DNA from: Sphingobium sp. 15-1
GTDB lineage: Bacteria > Pseudomonadota > Alphaproteobacteria > Sphingomonadales > Sphingomonadaceae
Direction of reading: 5' to 3'
Length of the DNA: 64,000 nucleotides
Assembly (NCBI RefSeq): GCF_013375535.1
Contig: NZ_JABXJG010000002.1
Location: forward strand, 868,001-932,000
Below the pieces are notes generated by a model that was not told where the DNA came from, ran no database searches, and saw nothing but the letters and a program-made list of their open reading frames with translations. Shown here one piece after another: positions 43,211-52,585 of this stretch; the first letter of the stretch is position 1; the number at the start of each line of letters is the position of its first letter. The translations under genes were made by a program, and so were the position numbers.

Positions 43211-44236
43211 TCAAGGGCGCGCGTCCTCGATGTTGAGGCGAATGAGGGGCTTGCCCGCGAAACCACCGGCGAAAAGATCCTGAATGGCTTGCGGAACACT
43301 CTCCAGCCCGTCACGGATTTCCTGCCATGGACGAACGGTTCCGTCCGCGATCCATGCGGACATCTGCTCGCGAAAGGCACCCAGCAGGTCGGCACGGTCG
43401 GAATAGGGCAGATAGCCCTGAATATGGATACGCTGCGTCACGATGCGGTTGAGGTTGTGCATCGTTTCGGAGGCGCGCTCCTGATTATAGCTGCCGATCA
43501 TTCCGCTGATCGCAAACCGCGCATTCGGGTTCGCGCTGGAGAGCGCGGCGTCGAGATGCTCGCCCCCCACATTGTCGAGGTAGATGTCGATGCCCTGCGG
43601 AGCCGCCGCCGCCAGCTTTTCCTCCAGCGAACCGGGGGATTTGTAATCGATCACCGCGTCGGCGCCGATCTCTTTCAACCGCTTGGCCTTGGCGCTGCCT
43701 CCAGCGGAGCCGACGACCTTCAGGCCGATGGCCTTGCCGATCTGCACGGCAGTGCTGCCGACCGCACCCGCCGCGGCCGACACGAACAGCGTCTCCCCGG
43801 CTTTGGCCTTCGCAATTTCGAACAGGCCAAAATAGGCGACAAAGCCGGTAGAACCCATGGCGTTCAGATAATGTTCGAGCGCGCCGGACGAGGGCAGCTT
43901 TTCGAAGCTCGATGCAGGCCCCTGCCCGTAATCGCGCATGCCGAACTGGTGAAGAACCCGGTCGCCGGGTTTGAAATCGGCGGAGCGTGACGCGATCACT
44001 TCGCCCACGGCCCAGCCCGGAATGGGATCGCCCAGAACATAGGGCGCAAGATAGCCGCGCGTCTCTGCCGACATCCGCACCCGCATGGCCGGCCCGACCG
44101 TGAGCCAGTCGTTCCGCACCCGAACCTCGCCTTCGGCAAGCGGCGCATCGTCAAAGTCGCGCAATTCGAACAGATCGCTGCTGGGGAGGCCTTCGGCCCT
44201 CCTCACGAGCGTCCACGCACGGGATTTGGTTGTCAT
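43211..44236 (-). CDS. NADP-dependent MDR reductase (leukotriene B4 12-hydroxydehydrogenase/CurA-like)
   Basis: A 341-aa zinc-free medium-chain reductase of the PTGR/CurA group. The nucleotide loop is AAAGAVGSTAVQIGK, IPGW and VDNVGG-like (LDNVGGEHLD) segments are typical, and no zinc ligands are seen. The group reduces alpha,beta-unsaturated ketones and aldehydes. It starts by ATGA overlap with the end of the MFS gene, so the two are translationally coupled. Confidence 0.9.
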   Translation of the reverse strand: MTTKSRAWTLVRRAEGLPSSDLFELRDFDDAPLAEGEVRVRNDWLTVGPAMRVRMSAETRGYLAPYVLGDPIPGWAVGEVIASRSADFKPGDRVLHQFGMRDYGQGPASSFEKLPSSGALEHYLNAMGSTGFVAYFGLFEIAKAKAGETLFVSAAAGAVGSTAVQIGKAIGLKVVGSAGGSAKAKRLKEIGADAVIDYKSPGSLEEKLAAAAPQGIDIYLDNVGGEHLDAALSSANPNARFAISGMIGSYNQERASETMHNLNRIVTQRIHIQGYLPYSDRADLLGAFREQMSAWIADGTVRPWQEIRDGLESVPQAIQDLFAGGFAGKPLIRLNIEDARP

Positions 44237-45423
44237 GAAACGGGATTCTCCAGAATTTCAGGGGCCGAACGCGATCCGCGCTCGGCATAGAGGGTCAAGG
44301 CAGCGGCAATGCCAAAGCACATGAACGAGCCGTAGAAGGGCAGATCGGCGGATGACGGCAACAGGCCGGCGGCGATGATCGGCCCAGTGGCGAGGCCGGC
44401 AAACTGCATCGTGACCCACAGGACCGAAAGGCGTCCGCTGGGATCGATCGTGGCGACCAGCCCGGCGCAATAGGGCAGGATCAGCACCCAGCAGAACATG
44501 AAGACAAAGGCCGCCGCCGCGAAACTCGTCCGGCCGCTGTCGAACACAAAGATCAACACGGCGATGCTCAGGCCCGCCGCGCCAGCCGATATGGGCAGCC
44601 GCCGCCCCGCCCTGTCCCCTACGGCGGACACCAGAAGGCTCGCAGCGATGCCACCTATGGTTGCTAAGGACAGGGCGTTGGCAACCGCTTCGCCCGACAT
44701 GTCGCGATCCAGCCCCAGCACGCCCACCAGCGGCCATGTAAGACCGACGCCGACCAGCAGAATGAAAGTCCCGAGCAGCGCGGACAGGCCATATCCATGG
44801 CCGGGCTTCGTAATTTTCTCCGCCTTGGGTTGAAGAGCCGCGACGCCTGTGGGCAACCAGCGAAGCAACAAAATGGCGAGCGTCGCCAGAGTGACGACCG
44901 ACATGAAAAGCCATTGCGGATGTCCTATGGCACTAAGCCGGCTCAGTAGGGCCAGCATGACGGTCGTCGCGGTAAGATTTGCGGTGAGATAGATCGCAAA
45001 GATACGATCTGGTATCGGAGTGACCGCGATGCTGGCGGACAATATTCCCTGAAGCGCGCCAGCCGCCAGACCCGCGATGAAGCGGGCGACGATGAGCGTC
45101 AGGAAGGTCGTGGCATAAGCGGAAAGCAGATTTGCCAATATGATCAGAACCAGCCCGACAAGGGCCGCCTTGCGCCGGTCGAGCCTGCTCAGCCATGCTG
45201 CCACGAAAAGGGTCGTTACCGTCGTCCCGCCCATCTCCGAAGAGGTGATGAGCGCGATCTCGCTGTCGGTCAGGCCGATATTCGAGGACATGCCGGCGAG
45301 CAGCCCGGGCATCGCAACGATGATGGCGGCGCTTGCCAGCCCTGTCAGGACGATGGACATCACCGGCAGAACCCCGATCGCTCGGGGCGCGGACATGCCC
45401 AGGACGATTCCGCTGTCCATCAT
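44233..45423 (-). CDS. MFS transporter
   Basis: A 396-aa major facilitator with twelve hydrophobic helices. The loop WLSRLDRRKAA after helix 2 matches the MFS loop motif. The start ATG 45423 forms an ATGA overlap with the quinone oxidoreductase stop, and its own stop overlaps the next gene in the same way. No substrate can be assigned. It probably carries a substrate or product of the cluster over the inner membrane. Confidence 0.88.
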   Translation of the reverse strand: MMDSGIVLGMSAPRAIGVLPVMSIVLTGLASAAIIVAMPGLLAGMSSNIGLTDSEIALITSSEMGGTTVTTLFVAAWLSRLDRRKAALVGLVLIILANLLSAYATTFLTLIVARFIAGLAAGALQGILSASIAVTPIPDRIFAIYLTANLTATTVMLALLSRLSAIGHPQWLFMSVVTLATLAILLLRWLPTGVAALQPKAEKITKPGHGYGLSALLGTFILLVGVGLTWPLVGVLGLDRDMSGEAVANALSLATIGGIAASLLVSAVGDRAGRRLPISAGAAGLSIAVLIFVFDSGRTSFAAAAFVFMFCWVLILPYCAGLVATIDPSGRLSVLWVTMQFAGLATGPIIAAGLLPSSADLPFYGSFMCFGIAAALTLYAERGSRSAPEILENPVS

Positions 45424-46427
45424 GCGTCCATCGTGACGATGACTTTCCCGACCGCCGACCGGCTTGCGAGCCGGGCAATGGCCTCGCCGCCTCGGGCGAG
45501 AGGAAAAATCTGATCGATCTTGGGCGCGATGCGGCCCGCCGTCCACCAGTCGATCAATTGCAGGATATTGCGCCGGTTATGGTCTGGCGCGCGCTTGGCG
45601 AAGCCGCCCCAGAAGATGCCGCGAATATCGCAGGATTTGAGGAGCGGCAGATTGAGCGCTATCTTCGGTATCCCGGCCGGAAAGCCGACGACCAGATAGC
45701 GGCCTTCCCAGGCAATGCAGCGGAGGGCCGGCTCGGCATAGTCGCCACCCACGGGATCGTAGATGACATGCGCGCCCTCCGGTCCCACCCGTTCCTTGAA
45801 CGCCAGCCCCAGAGCGCGCGCCTGCTCCTTGTCGAACGGCGCGCGGCCATAGACCATGACGTCGTCGGCCCCGGCGGCAAGGACCACCTTCGCCTTTTCC
45901 TCGCTGGATACGGCAGCGACGACGCGCGCGCCCATGACCTTGCCGATTTCGATGGCCGCCAGCCCGACGCCGCCCGCCGCCCCCAGCACCAGAAGCGTCT
46001 CACCCGCTGTCAGATTTCCCCGATCGACGAGCGCATGGATCGTGGTGGCATAGGTGAGCAAAAGCCCGGCAGCAGCGACGGGATCTTGCCCTGCGGGAAT
46101 CTTGAACGCGTCAGCCGCATCGAACACGGCATATTCGGCAAGGCCGCCGCTGGATTGAGCAAGAGTCGCGATCAGACTGTCGCCCTGTCGCCAGCCCGTC
46201 ACGCCCTCGCCCATCGCATCCACGATGCCCGAAACCTCGACACCCGGCGCGAAAGGCCGTGGCGGCTTGAACTGATATTTGTCCTCGATGACCAGAACGT
46301 CGGGGTAGTTGATGCCGCAGGCCAGCACGCGCACGCGCAACTCGCCAGGGCCGGGGTCCGGCACCGGAATATCGGACAGCCTCAGGGATTCCGGGCCGCC
46401 CGGTTCGATGGAAAGCAAGGCTTTCAT
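45420..46427 (-). CDS. Quinone oxidoreductase-like (zinc-free MDR) NADPH reductase
   Basis: A 335-aa NADPH:quinone reductase-like protein. It has the N-terminal GINYPDVL motif, the nucleotide loop GAAGGVGLAAIEIGK and no zinc cysteines. The group reduces quinones or acts as acyl-CoA reductase (crotonyl-type). Its ATG 46427 shares one base with the thiolase stop (TGATG). It lies between thiolase and MFS genes in the cluster. Confidence 0.9.
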   Translation of the reverse strand: MKALLSIEPGGPESLRLSDIPVPDPGPGELRVRVLACGINYPDVLVIEDKYQFKPPRPFAPGVEVSGIVDAMGEGVTGWRQGDSLIATLAQSSGGLAEYAVFDAADAFKIPAGQDPVAAAGLLLTYATTIHALVDRGNLTAGETLLVLGAAGGVGLAAIEIGKVMGARVVAAVSSEEKAKVVLAAGADDVMVYGRAPFDKEQARALGLAFKERVGPEGAHVIYDPVGGDYAEPALRCIAWEGRYLVVGFPAGIPKIALNLPLLKSCDIRGIFWGGFAKRAPDHNRRNILQLIDWWTAGRIAPKIDQIFPLARGGEAIARLASRSAVGKVIVTMDA

Positions 46428-47599
46428 CACAGAACCTCGAACAGGCCGGCAGCGCCCATGCCGCCCCCGACGCACATCGTCACCACGACATGGCGCGCCC
46501 CGCGCCGACGCCCTTCGATCAGAGCGTGGGCAACCAGACGCGCGCCCGACATGCCGTAGGGATGGCCGATGGAAATCGCCCCGCCGTTCACGTTCAGCCG
46601 GTCTTCCGGGATGCCCAGCCTGTCCTGACAATAGATCACCTGGACGGCAAAGGCTTCGTTGAGTTCCCAAAGGCCGATGTCGTCCATGGTGAGGCCGAAA
46701 CGCTGGAGCAGCTTGGGAATGGCGAACACCGGGCCGATGCCCATTTCGTCAGGTTCCGTGCCCGCAACCGCCATGCCGACATAACGGCCCAGCGGACGCA
46801 GCCCGCGTTCGGCAGCGAGACCGGCGTCCATGACGACGACAGCCGCCGCACCGTCGGACAACTGGCTCGCATTGCCCGCCGTTATCGTGCCGCCTTCGAC
46901 CACGGTCTTGAGCGCGGCCAGTCCTTCGGCGGTCGTTTCGGGCCGTGCGCCCTCATCCTTGGTCAGCGTGACGAGCTGGGACGACACCGCGCCGGTGGCC
47001 TTGTCGCGCACCGTCATGGTCGCTTCGACGGGCACGATCTCGTCATCGAACGCGCCATTCTGCTGCGCGGCCGCCGTGCGCTGCTGCGACCGCAGCGCAT
47101 AGGCGTCCTGCCGCTCACGCCCGATGCCATAACGCCGCGCGACGGTTTCGGCGGTTTGCAACATGGGCATGAACATGTCGGGCACCATCGCCACCAGTTC
47201 GGGATCCTCATCGATCCTGAGCGCGTCTGTCTGCACCAGCGAAATGGATTCGACGCCGCCCGCCACGATCACCTTCATCCGGTCGACCATGATCTGCTTG
47301 GCCGCTGTGGCGATTGTCATGAGACCGGAAGCGCATTGCCGGTCGAGCGACATGCCCGCGACGGTGACAGGCAGTCCGGCACGCATCGCGGCGGTTCGGC
47401 CGATGGTGGACTGATAGCCCTGCTGCAACGATGCGCCCAGCAGCACATCGTCGATTTCGGCCGGATCTATGCCGGCGCGGGACACCGCCGCCCGGATCGC
47501 ATGAGCAGCAAGGGTCGGCGACGGTGTCGCGTTGAACGCACCGCGATAGGCGCGCCCGATGGGAGTCCGCGCGGCTGACACGATAACGGCGTCCTGCAT
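46427..47599 (-). CDS. Acetyl-CoA acyltransferase (thiolase)
   Basis: A 390-aa thiolase that cleaves 3-ketoacyl-CoA with CoA. The acyl-accepting Cys89 is in LDRQCASG, His346 in SIGHPYGMSGARL, and the second Cys376 in MCVGGGMG. The start is ATG 47599 with TAGGAG upstream. It lies 28 bp after the MaoC gene. It should be the last step of the beta-oxidation cycle encoded here. Confidence 0.95.
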   Translation of the reverse strand: MQDAVIVSAARTPIGRAYRGAFNATPSPTLAAHAIRAAVSRAGIDPAEIDDVLLGASLQQGYQSTIGRTAAMRAGLPVTVAGMSLDRQCASGLMTIATAAKQIMVDRMKVIVAGGVESISLVQTDALRIDEDPELVAMVPDMFMPMLQTAETVARRYGIGRERQDAYALRSQQRTAAAQQNGAFDDEIVPVEATMTVRDKATGAVSSQLVTLTKDEGARPETTAEGLAALKTVVEGGTITAGNASQLSDGAAAVVVMDAGLAAERGLRPLGRYVGMAVAGTEPDEMGIGPVFAIPKLLQRFGLTMDDIGLWELNEAFAVQVIYCQDRLGIPEDRLNVNGGAISIGHPYGMSGARLVAHALIEGRRRGARHVVVTMCVGGGMGAAGLFEVL

Positions 47600-47627
47600 T
47601 ATAAATCTCCTAGGCAGACCCTTATGG

Positions 47628-48080
47628 TCACACAAAAAACTGGGTTACCCACGTCGCCACGACAGCGGGCTTTTCCTGCCCCTCGACTTCCACGCAGATG
47701 TGCTGCGTCTGCTCGAAGTGGCCGGGGTTCTTCTCTTTCACGCTCCTGAGCGTCGAAACCGAACGGATACGGCTGCCGGCCTTTACCGGCGACACGAACC
47801 GCACGCGGTCAAAGCCGTAATTCACGCCGACCTTGATGTCCGGCAATCGTGCCGCCGTGGTCTTTTCCTCAAGATAGGAAAGCAACGACAGGACCAGAAA
47901 GCCGTGCGCAATGGTGCCCCCGAAACGGGTCTCGCGCGCCCGCTCCGGATCGACATGGATATGCTGCCAGTCCATCGTCGCATCCGCGAACCGGTCGATC
48001 ATCGCCTGATCAACCGTCAGCCAATCCGAATGGTGCGTGACCCCGGTATCGGCCTGCAAGAGCACCAGCATGTCGCTCAT
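47628..48080 (-). CDS. MaoC family dehydratase (NodN-like)
   Basis: A 150-aa hotdog protein. The hydratase signature is DATMDWQHIHVDPERA, followed by TRFGGTIAHGFLVLSLLSYL, as in NodN and other single-domain enoyl hydratases. It starts by ATGA overlap with the FadB/FadJ stop. It likely gives an (R)-specific or alternative hydratase beside the FadB-type (S)-specific one. Confidence 0.92.
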   Translation of the reverse strand: MSDMLVLLQADTGVTHHSDWLTVDQAMIDRFADATMDWQHIHVDPERARETRFGGTIAHGFLVLSLLSYLEEKTTAARLPDIKVGVNYGFDRVRFVSPVKAGSRIRSVSTLRSVKEKNPGHFEQTQHICVEVEGQEKPAVVATWVTQFFV

Positions 48081-50119
48081 CCGGCGTTCGCCTCGTCGAG
48101 CGACCGGCCACTGCGCGCAGCATCGACCAGAAGCGGTGACAGCGAGAAGTCGTCGCCCAGCCGATCCGCATAGCGCTCAAGGTCGGCAACGACGGTGGCG
48201 AGGCCGACCTGCTCCGCCCAGAACATCGGTCCGCCGGTATGTCGCGGCCAGCCATAACCGTAGATCCAGACGACATCGATGTCCGATGCACGCTGGGCGA
48301 TGCCCTCGCTCAGAATCTTGGCCCCTTCATTGACCATGACGTGCATGGTGCGAACCATGATTTCCTCGTCGGAAATGGCGCGCGGCGTCACGCCGGCCTT
48401 CGCCCGGAACGCGTCGATGATCCCGCTCGCGACCGGGGAGGGAAGATGACGGCGCTTCTCGTCATAGTCGTAGAAGCCGCCACCGGCCTTCTGCCCCCAG
48501 CGGCCCACGGCATTGAGCGCGTCACGCAGGCTTTCGATACGGGTGGGGTCGCGATGCCAGCCGATGTCGACGCCGGCGAGGTCGATCATCTGTAACGGCC
48601 CCATCGGCATGCCGAAGGCGACCGAGACACGGTCGATCTGATCGGGCGTCGCACCTTCCAGCAGCATCTCCATCGCACCCTCCAGCCGAGGGTCCAGCAT
48701 CCGGTTGCCGATGAAGCCGAAGCACACGCCCGATACCACCGGCACCTTGCCGATCTTGCGCGCGATCGCCATGCCGGTGGCCAGCACGTCCGGCGCGGTC
48801 TTGTCGCCGCGCACCACTTCGACCAGCTTCATGATATTGGCAGGTGAGAAGAAATGCAGGCCGACAACGTCCTGCGGCCGCTTCGTCGCCTGCGCGATTT
48901 CATCGACCGACAGGTAGGATGTGTTGGAGGCTAGGATCGCGCCCTGCTTGGCGATGCCGTCGAGCCGCGCGAAAATCTCCTTCTTCACGTCCATATTTTC
49001 GTAGACGGCCTCGATGATGAGATCGCAGTCCGAAAGGGCGTTGAAATCCAGCGTGGGCATAAGCAGCGCCAGCGCGCCCTCGACCTGCGCGCTGGTCATG
49101 CGCCCCTTGGCTGCGGTGGCCTCATAATTTTTGCGCATCAAGCTTGTGCCGCGGTCGAGCGCTTCCTGGGCCATCTCTACGATCGTGACCGGAATGCCGG
49201 CAGACAGGAAATTCATGGAAATTCCGCCGCCCATCGTACCTGCGCCGATCACACCGACTTTTGCGATGGACCGCAACGGCACATCCTTGGGCTGGCCGTC
49301 GATCTTGGCGGCGGCGCGCTCGGCAAAGAACGCATGGCGCAACGCCTTCGATTGCGCGCCGTCCATCAACCGATGAAAAAGGCTCCGCTCCTTCTCCTGC
49401 CCCTCGGCAAGCGACAAGGTGGTCGCCGCCCGGACGGCCTCGATGCAGGCCTGAGGCGCGTCGAGACCCTTGATCTTGCGCGCATTCTGTTCCGCGAACC
49501 GGTCGAACTCGTCCCCCTCGAAGGAGACGGCACGCTCGCCGGTGGGACGCGGCCGGTCGATCGTCGCGGCGTAAGCGATGGCGTCTTCCACCAGGCTTGC
49601 CTCCGGCACGACCTTGTCCAGAAGACCGATTTCCAGCGCCTTGGTCCCTGAAATGGGGCTACCCGAAACGATCATGTCGAGCGCCGCAGGGATGCCGACG
49701 AGGCGGGGAAGGCGCTGGGTGCCGCCGGCACCGGGCAACAGACCCAGCGCGACTTCGGGTAGCCCGAGCTTCGCGCTCGCAGTCGCCATGCGATAGTGCG
49801 CGCCCAGCGCGACCTCCAGCCCGCCGCCCAGCGCGGAACCATGGATGGCTGCGACGACAGGCTTGGCACTGGCTTCGATCGCGTCGATCACCACCGCAAG
49901 TCCCGGCTCGGCAAGCGGCTTGCCGAACTCGGTGATGTCGGCGCCCGCGCTGAACATCCGCCCTGCCCCGTGGATCACCACGGCGGAAACGCCATCGTCG
50001 GTCTGGGCGGCCTGCACCGCCTGATAGACTCCGCGCCGGACATCCTCGGACAGCGCATTGACGGGCGGATTGCCGATCTTGAGTTCCAGAACAGTGCCGT
50101 GGCGATGAGTCTCGATCAT
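48077..50119 (-). CDS. Bifunctional enoyl-CoA hydratase/3-hydroxyacyl-CoA dehydrogenase (FadB/FadJ-like)
   Basis: A 680-aa fusion. The N-terminal enoyl-CoA hydratase domain has AGADITEFG and GLLPGAGGTQRLPRLVG, including the two acidic catalytic positions. The dehydrogenase part starts near residue 295 with GVIGAGTMGGGIS, and carries the SNTSYLSVDEIA and HFFSPANIMKLVEV motifs, then a second C-terminal dimerisation domain. It hydrates trans-2-enoyl-CoA and oxidises the product with NAD. The start ATG 50119 lies 10 bp after the preceding SDR stop. It is the core of the pathway. Confidence 0.96.
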   Translation of the reverse strand: MIETHRHGTVLELKIGNPPVNALSEDVRRGVYQAVQAAQTDDGVSAVVIHGAGRMFSAGADITEFGKPLAEPGLAVVIDAIEASAKPVVAAIHGSALGGGLEVALGAHYRMATASAKLGLPEVALGLLPGAGGTQRLPRLVGIPAALDMIVSGSPISGTKALEIGLLDKVVPEASLVEDAIAYAATIDRPRPTGERAVSFEGDEFDRFAEQNARKIKGLDAPQACIEAVRAATTLSLAEGQEKERSLFHRLMDGAQSKALRHAFFAERAAAKIDGQPKDVPLRSIAKVGVIGAGTMGGGISMNFLSAGIPVTIVEMAQEALDRGTSLMRKNYEATAAKGRMTSAQVEGALALLMPTLDFNALSDCDLIIEAVYENMDVKKEIFARLDGIAKQGAILASNTSYLSVDEIAQATKRPQDVVGLHFFSPANIMKLVEVVRGDKTAPDVLATGMAIARKIGKVPVVSGVCFGFIGNRMLDPRLEGAMEMLLEGATPDQIDRVSVAFGMPMGPLQMIDLAGVDIGWHRDPTRIESLRDALNAVGRWGQKAGGGFYDYDEKRRHLPSPVASGIIDAFRAKAGVTPRAISDEEIMVRTMHVMVNEGAKILSEGIAQRASDIDVVWIYGYGWPRHTGGPMFWAEQVGLATVVADLERYADRLGDDFSLSPLLVDAARSGRSLDEANAG

Positions 50120-50129
50120 AATATCTCTC

Positions 50130-50924
50130 TCAAAAAATGGTCTCGCCCAGAGCGCTGGGTCGGGCGAAGGGGTGAGAAGTCGAAAGCCCTGCATCCACGA
50201 CCAGGGCGTGCCCGTTGACGTAGCTGGCATCGTCCGATGCGAGAAAGGCGATAGCCTGAGCGATTTCGGCCGGATGTCCGCCGCGCCGGAGCGGGTTGAG
50301 CTTGCCGATCGACCCCTCCCGGCCCTTGGCGCGCGCCTTGTCATACAGGTCTTTGGTCATGCCGCTTTCGATGAGGCCGGGGCAGACCGCGTTGACGCGA
50401 ATGCCCGATCCGGCAAGCTGCTGAGCCGCGATCTGCACGAGGTTCATGACGCCCGCCTTCGATGCCGAATAGGCCGGACCGCCCGCCCCCGCGCGCAGCG
50501 CCGCGACCGAAGCGGTGCAGACGATGGAGCCGATCCTGCCGGTATCCAACATGGTCCTGGCGCCAAGCCGGACGGCCAGAAACGGACCGATCAGGTTGAT
50601 GCGCAACACCTGTTCCCAGCTTTCGACACTCTGGTCGAACAATCCGGCTTCGCCGCCCGTCACGCCCGCGTTCGCGCAGACGATGTCGACGCCGCCGAAG
50701 CGGCTTGTTGCCAGCGAATACATCGCCAGCACATCCTCCTCGCGTCCAGCGTCGCCCTGCATCGTGATGATGGCGTCATCCCCAGCAAAGCTGTCCGCCA
50801 ATGCCGGGCTTGTATCGAACGCGATCACCTGCGCGCCTTCATTTGCGAACAGACGCGTTGTCGCGGCGCCGATGCCTGAGGCCGCGCCAGTAACCGCCAC
50901 AACTTTATTCGTGAAGCGCGCCAT
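50130..50924 (-). CDS. SDR family oxidoreductase
   Basis: A 264-aa classical SDR. The cofactor loop is TGAASGIG, and Asp in IAFDTS after the second strand indicates NAD. ANAG is present, and the catalytic Ser and Tyr-Lys are in SVAALRAGAGGPAYSASKAG. It is less similar to the other SDRs of the cluster than these are to each other. It follows the tandem pair of SDRs by 16 bp and may oxidise a different hydroxyl group of the same substrate. Confidence 0.92.
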   Translation of the reverse strand: MARFTNKVVAVTGAASGIGAATTRLFANEGAQVIAFDTSPALADSFAGDDAIITMQGDAGREEDVLAMYSLATSRFGGVDIVCANAGVTGGEAGLFDQSVESWEQVLRINLIGPFLAVRLGARTMLDTGRIGSIVCTASVAALRAGAGGPAYSASKAGVMNLVQIAAQQLAGSGIRVNAVCPGLIESGMTKDLYDKARAKGREGSIGKLNPLRRGGHPAEIAQAIAFLASDDASYVNGHALVVDAGLSTSHPFARPSALGETIF

Positions 50925-50940
50925 GATTTTGATCCTGTAT

Positions 50941-51720
50941 TCACGCCACCGGTGCGATGGTCATGCCGCCGTCCACGACGATGGCCTGACCGGTCACATA
51001 GGAAGAGGCGTCGGATGCAAGGAAAAGGGCGGCTCCCGCCATTTCTCCCGGCTCCCCGATGCGGCGCAGCGGGATTTGCTGGCTGAACGCCTTCTCCTTT
51101 GCGGGATCTTCCCACAGCGCCTTGGCGAAATCGGTCCGTGTCACGCCCGGCGAGATGGCGTTGACCCGCACCTTGTGGGGTCCAAATTCGACGGCCAGAT
51201 TGCGGACCATTGCCAGATCCGCCGCTTTCGACAGATGATAGGTGCCGATGGTGTCCGAACCGATATAGGCGCCGATCGACGAAACGATGACGATCGATCC
51301 CGATTTGCGCTCGATCATGGACGGCGCGACCGTCTGCGCCAGCCAGTGGTTCGACAGGATGTTGTTTTCCAGAATTTTGCGGAACTGGTCGTCGTTGATA
51401 CCCAGAGTGGGGCCGTAATAGGGGTTGGACGCCGCGTTGCAGATCAGGATATCGATCGGGCCAAGTCTCTCCTGGGCGTTCTTGACCAGCGCCTCAAGCG
51501 CCGCCTTGTTCGAAATGCTGGCTTCGATGGCGATTGCGCGCCCTTCGCCGCAACACGCGTTGATGGCAGCCGCCACCTCGTCGCAGGAAGCCTGTTTGCG
51601 GCTGGAAATGACAACGCGAGCGCCCGCGTCGGCCAATGCCTCAGCGATGGCGCGGCCAATGCCCCGCGACGATCCCGTCACGATTGCGACCTTGCCGCTC
51701 AGGTCAAACAATTTGCTCAT
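50941..51720 (-). CDS. SDR family oxidoreductase (tandem copy 1)
   Basis: A 259-aa SDR with TGSSRGIG as the cofactor loop, NAAS, and Ser and Tyr-Lys in SSIGAYIGSDTIGTYHLSKAA. It is plainly a duplicate of the next gene upstream (51788-52570), sharing the N-terminal FDLSGKVAIVTGSSRGIGRA and nearly the same active-site region. The Arg-Lys pair (SSRK) after the second strand suggests NADP. The two may oxidise related hydroxyls or opposite stereoisomers. Confidence 0.93.
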   Translation of the reverse strand: MSKLFDLSGKVAIVTGSSRGIGRAIAEALADAGARVVISSRKQASCDEVAAAINACCGEGRAIAIEASISNKAALEALVKNAQERLGPIDILICNAASNPYYGPTLGINDDQFRKILENNILSNHWLAQTVAPSMIERKSGSIVIVSSIGAYIGSDTIGTYHLSKAADLAMVRNLAVEFGPHKVRVNAISPGVTRTDFAKALWEDPAKEKAFSQQIPLRRIGEPGEMAGAALFLASDASSYVTGQAIVVDGGMTIAPVA

Positions 51721-51787
51721 ATTTCATTCCTGACTTCCTGTTGCGGCGTGCCGCATTCCATCTGCCGCCGATCCGCGTCGACCGGTA

Positions 51788-52570
51788 TCAAAGCCTCGCC
51801 GGGCCTATCGCCATGCCGCCGTCGATGAGCAGCGACTGACCCGTCATGAAGGCGCTGGCCTCGGCCGCCAGATAGACAGCCGCACCTGCCATTTCGCCCG
51901 GCACGCCAATGCGGCACAGGGGCGTGCGCTTGGTTACCTGCTCGACACCAGCCGGGTCTTCCCAAAGCCGCTTCGCGAAATCCGTCTTCGTGATGCCGGG
52001 CGAGATCGCGTTCACCCGAATGCTGTGCTTGCCGAGTTCGACCGCGAGGTTGCGAACCATCTGGAGGTCGGCGGCCTTTGACACATGGTAGGTGCCGATC
52101 ATGCCGGACCCGAGATAGGCGCCGAGCGAAGCGACAATGATGATCGAACCGGCCTGCCGCTCGATCATTCCAGGCGCGACAAGCTGGACGAGCCACTGGT
52201 TGGAGAGAATGTTGCCGTTGATGATCTTGTGGAATTCATCGTCCGGAATTTCGAGCGTCGGTCCATAATGCGAACTGACCGCCGCATTGCAGACCAGAAC
52301 GTCCACCGGCCCCAGCCGCTTTTCCGTCTCCGCGACCAGCGCCCGCAGATCGTCCTTCACCGCAATGTCCGCCGCGATCGCCACCGCGCATGTTTCACCC
52401 AGATCCGCGTTGATCGCCGCGGCAGCCTCCTCGCACGCATCCAGATTGCGGCTGGATATGACGACTTGTGCACCCGCATTGGCCAGCGCTTCCGCGATCG
52501 CGCGCCCGATACCGCGCGACGACCCTGTCACGATGGCGACCTTGCCGCTGAGGTCGAACAGATTTTTCAT
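51788..52570 (-). CDS. SDR family oxidoreductase (tandem copy 2)
   Basis: A 260-aa SDR, paralog of the adjacent copy 1. Active-site residues are Ser and Tyr-Lys in ASLGAYLGSGMIGTYHVSKAA. Surface residues and the substrate loop (KRLWEDPAGVEQVTKRT against KALWEDPAKEKAFSQQI) differ, so specificity may differ. ATG 52570 has GGAGAG upstream; an earlier ATG at 52582 adds four residues. It lies 15 bp after the kinase-like gene. Confidence 0.93.
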   Translation of the reverse strand: MKNLFDLSGKVAIVTGSSRGIGRAIAEALANAGAQVVISSRNLDACEEAAAAINADLGETCAVAIAADIAVKDDLRALVAETEKRLGPVDVLVCNAAVSSHYGPTLEIPDDEFHKIINGNILSNQWLVQLVAPGMIERQAGSIIIVASLGAYLGSGMIGTYHVSKAADLQMVRNLAVELGKHSIRVNAISPGITKTDFAKRLWEDPAGVEQVTKRTPLCRIGVPGEMAGAAVYLAAEASAFMTGQSLLIDGGMAIGPARL

Positions 52571-52585
52571 ATCACTCTCCAATCT

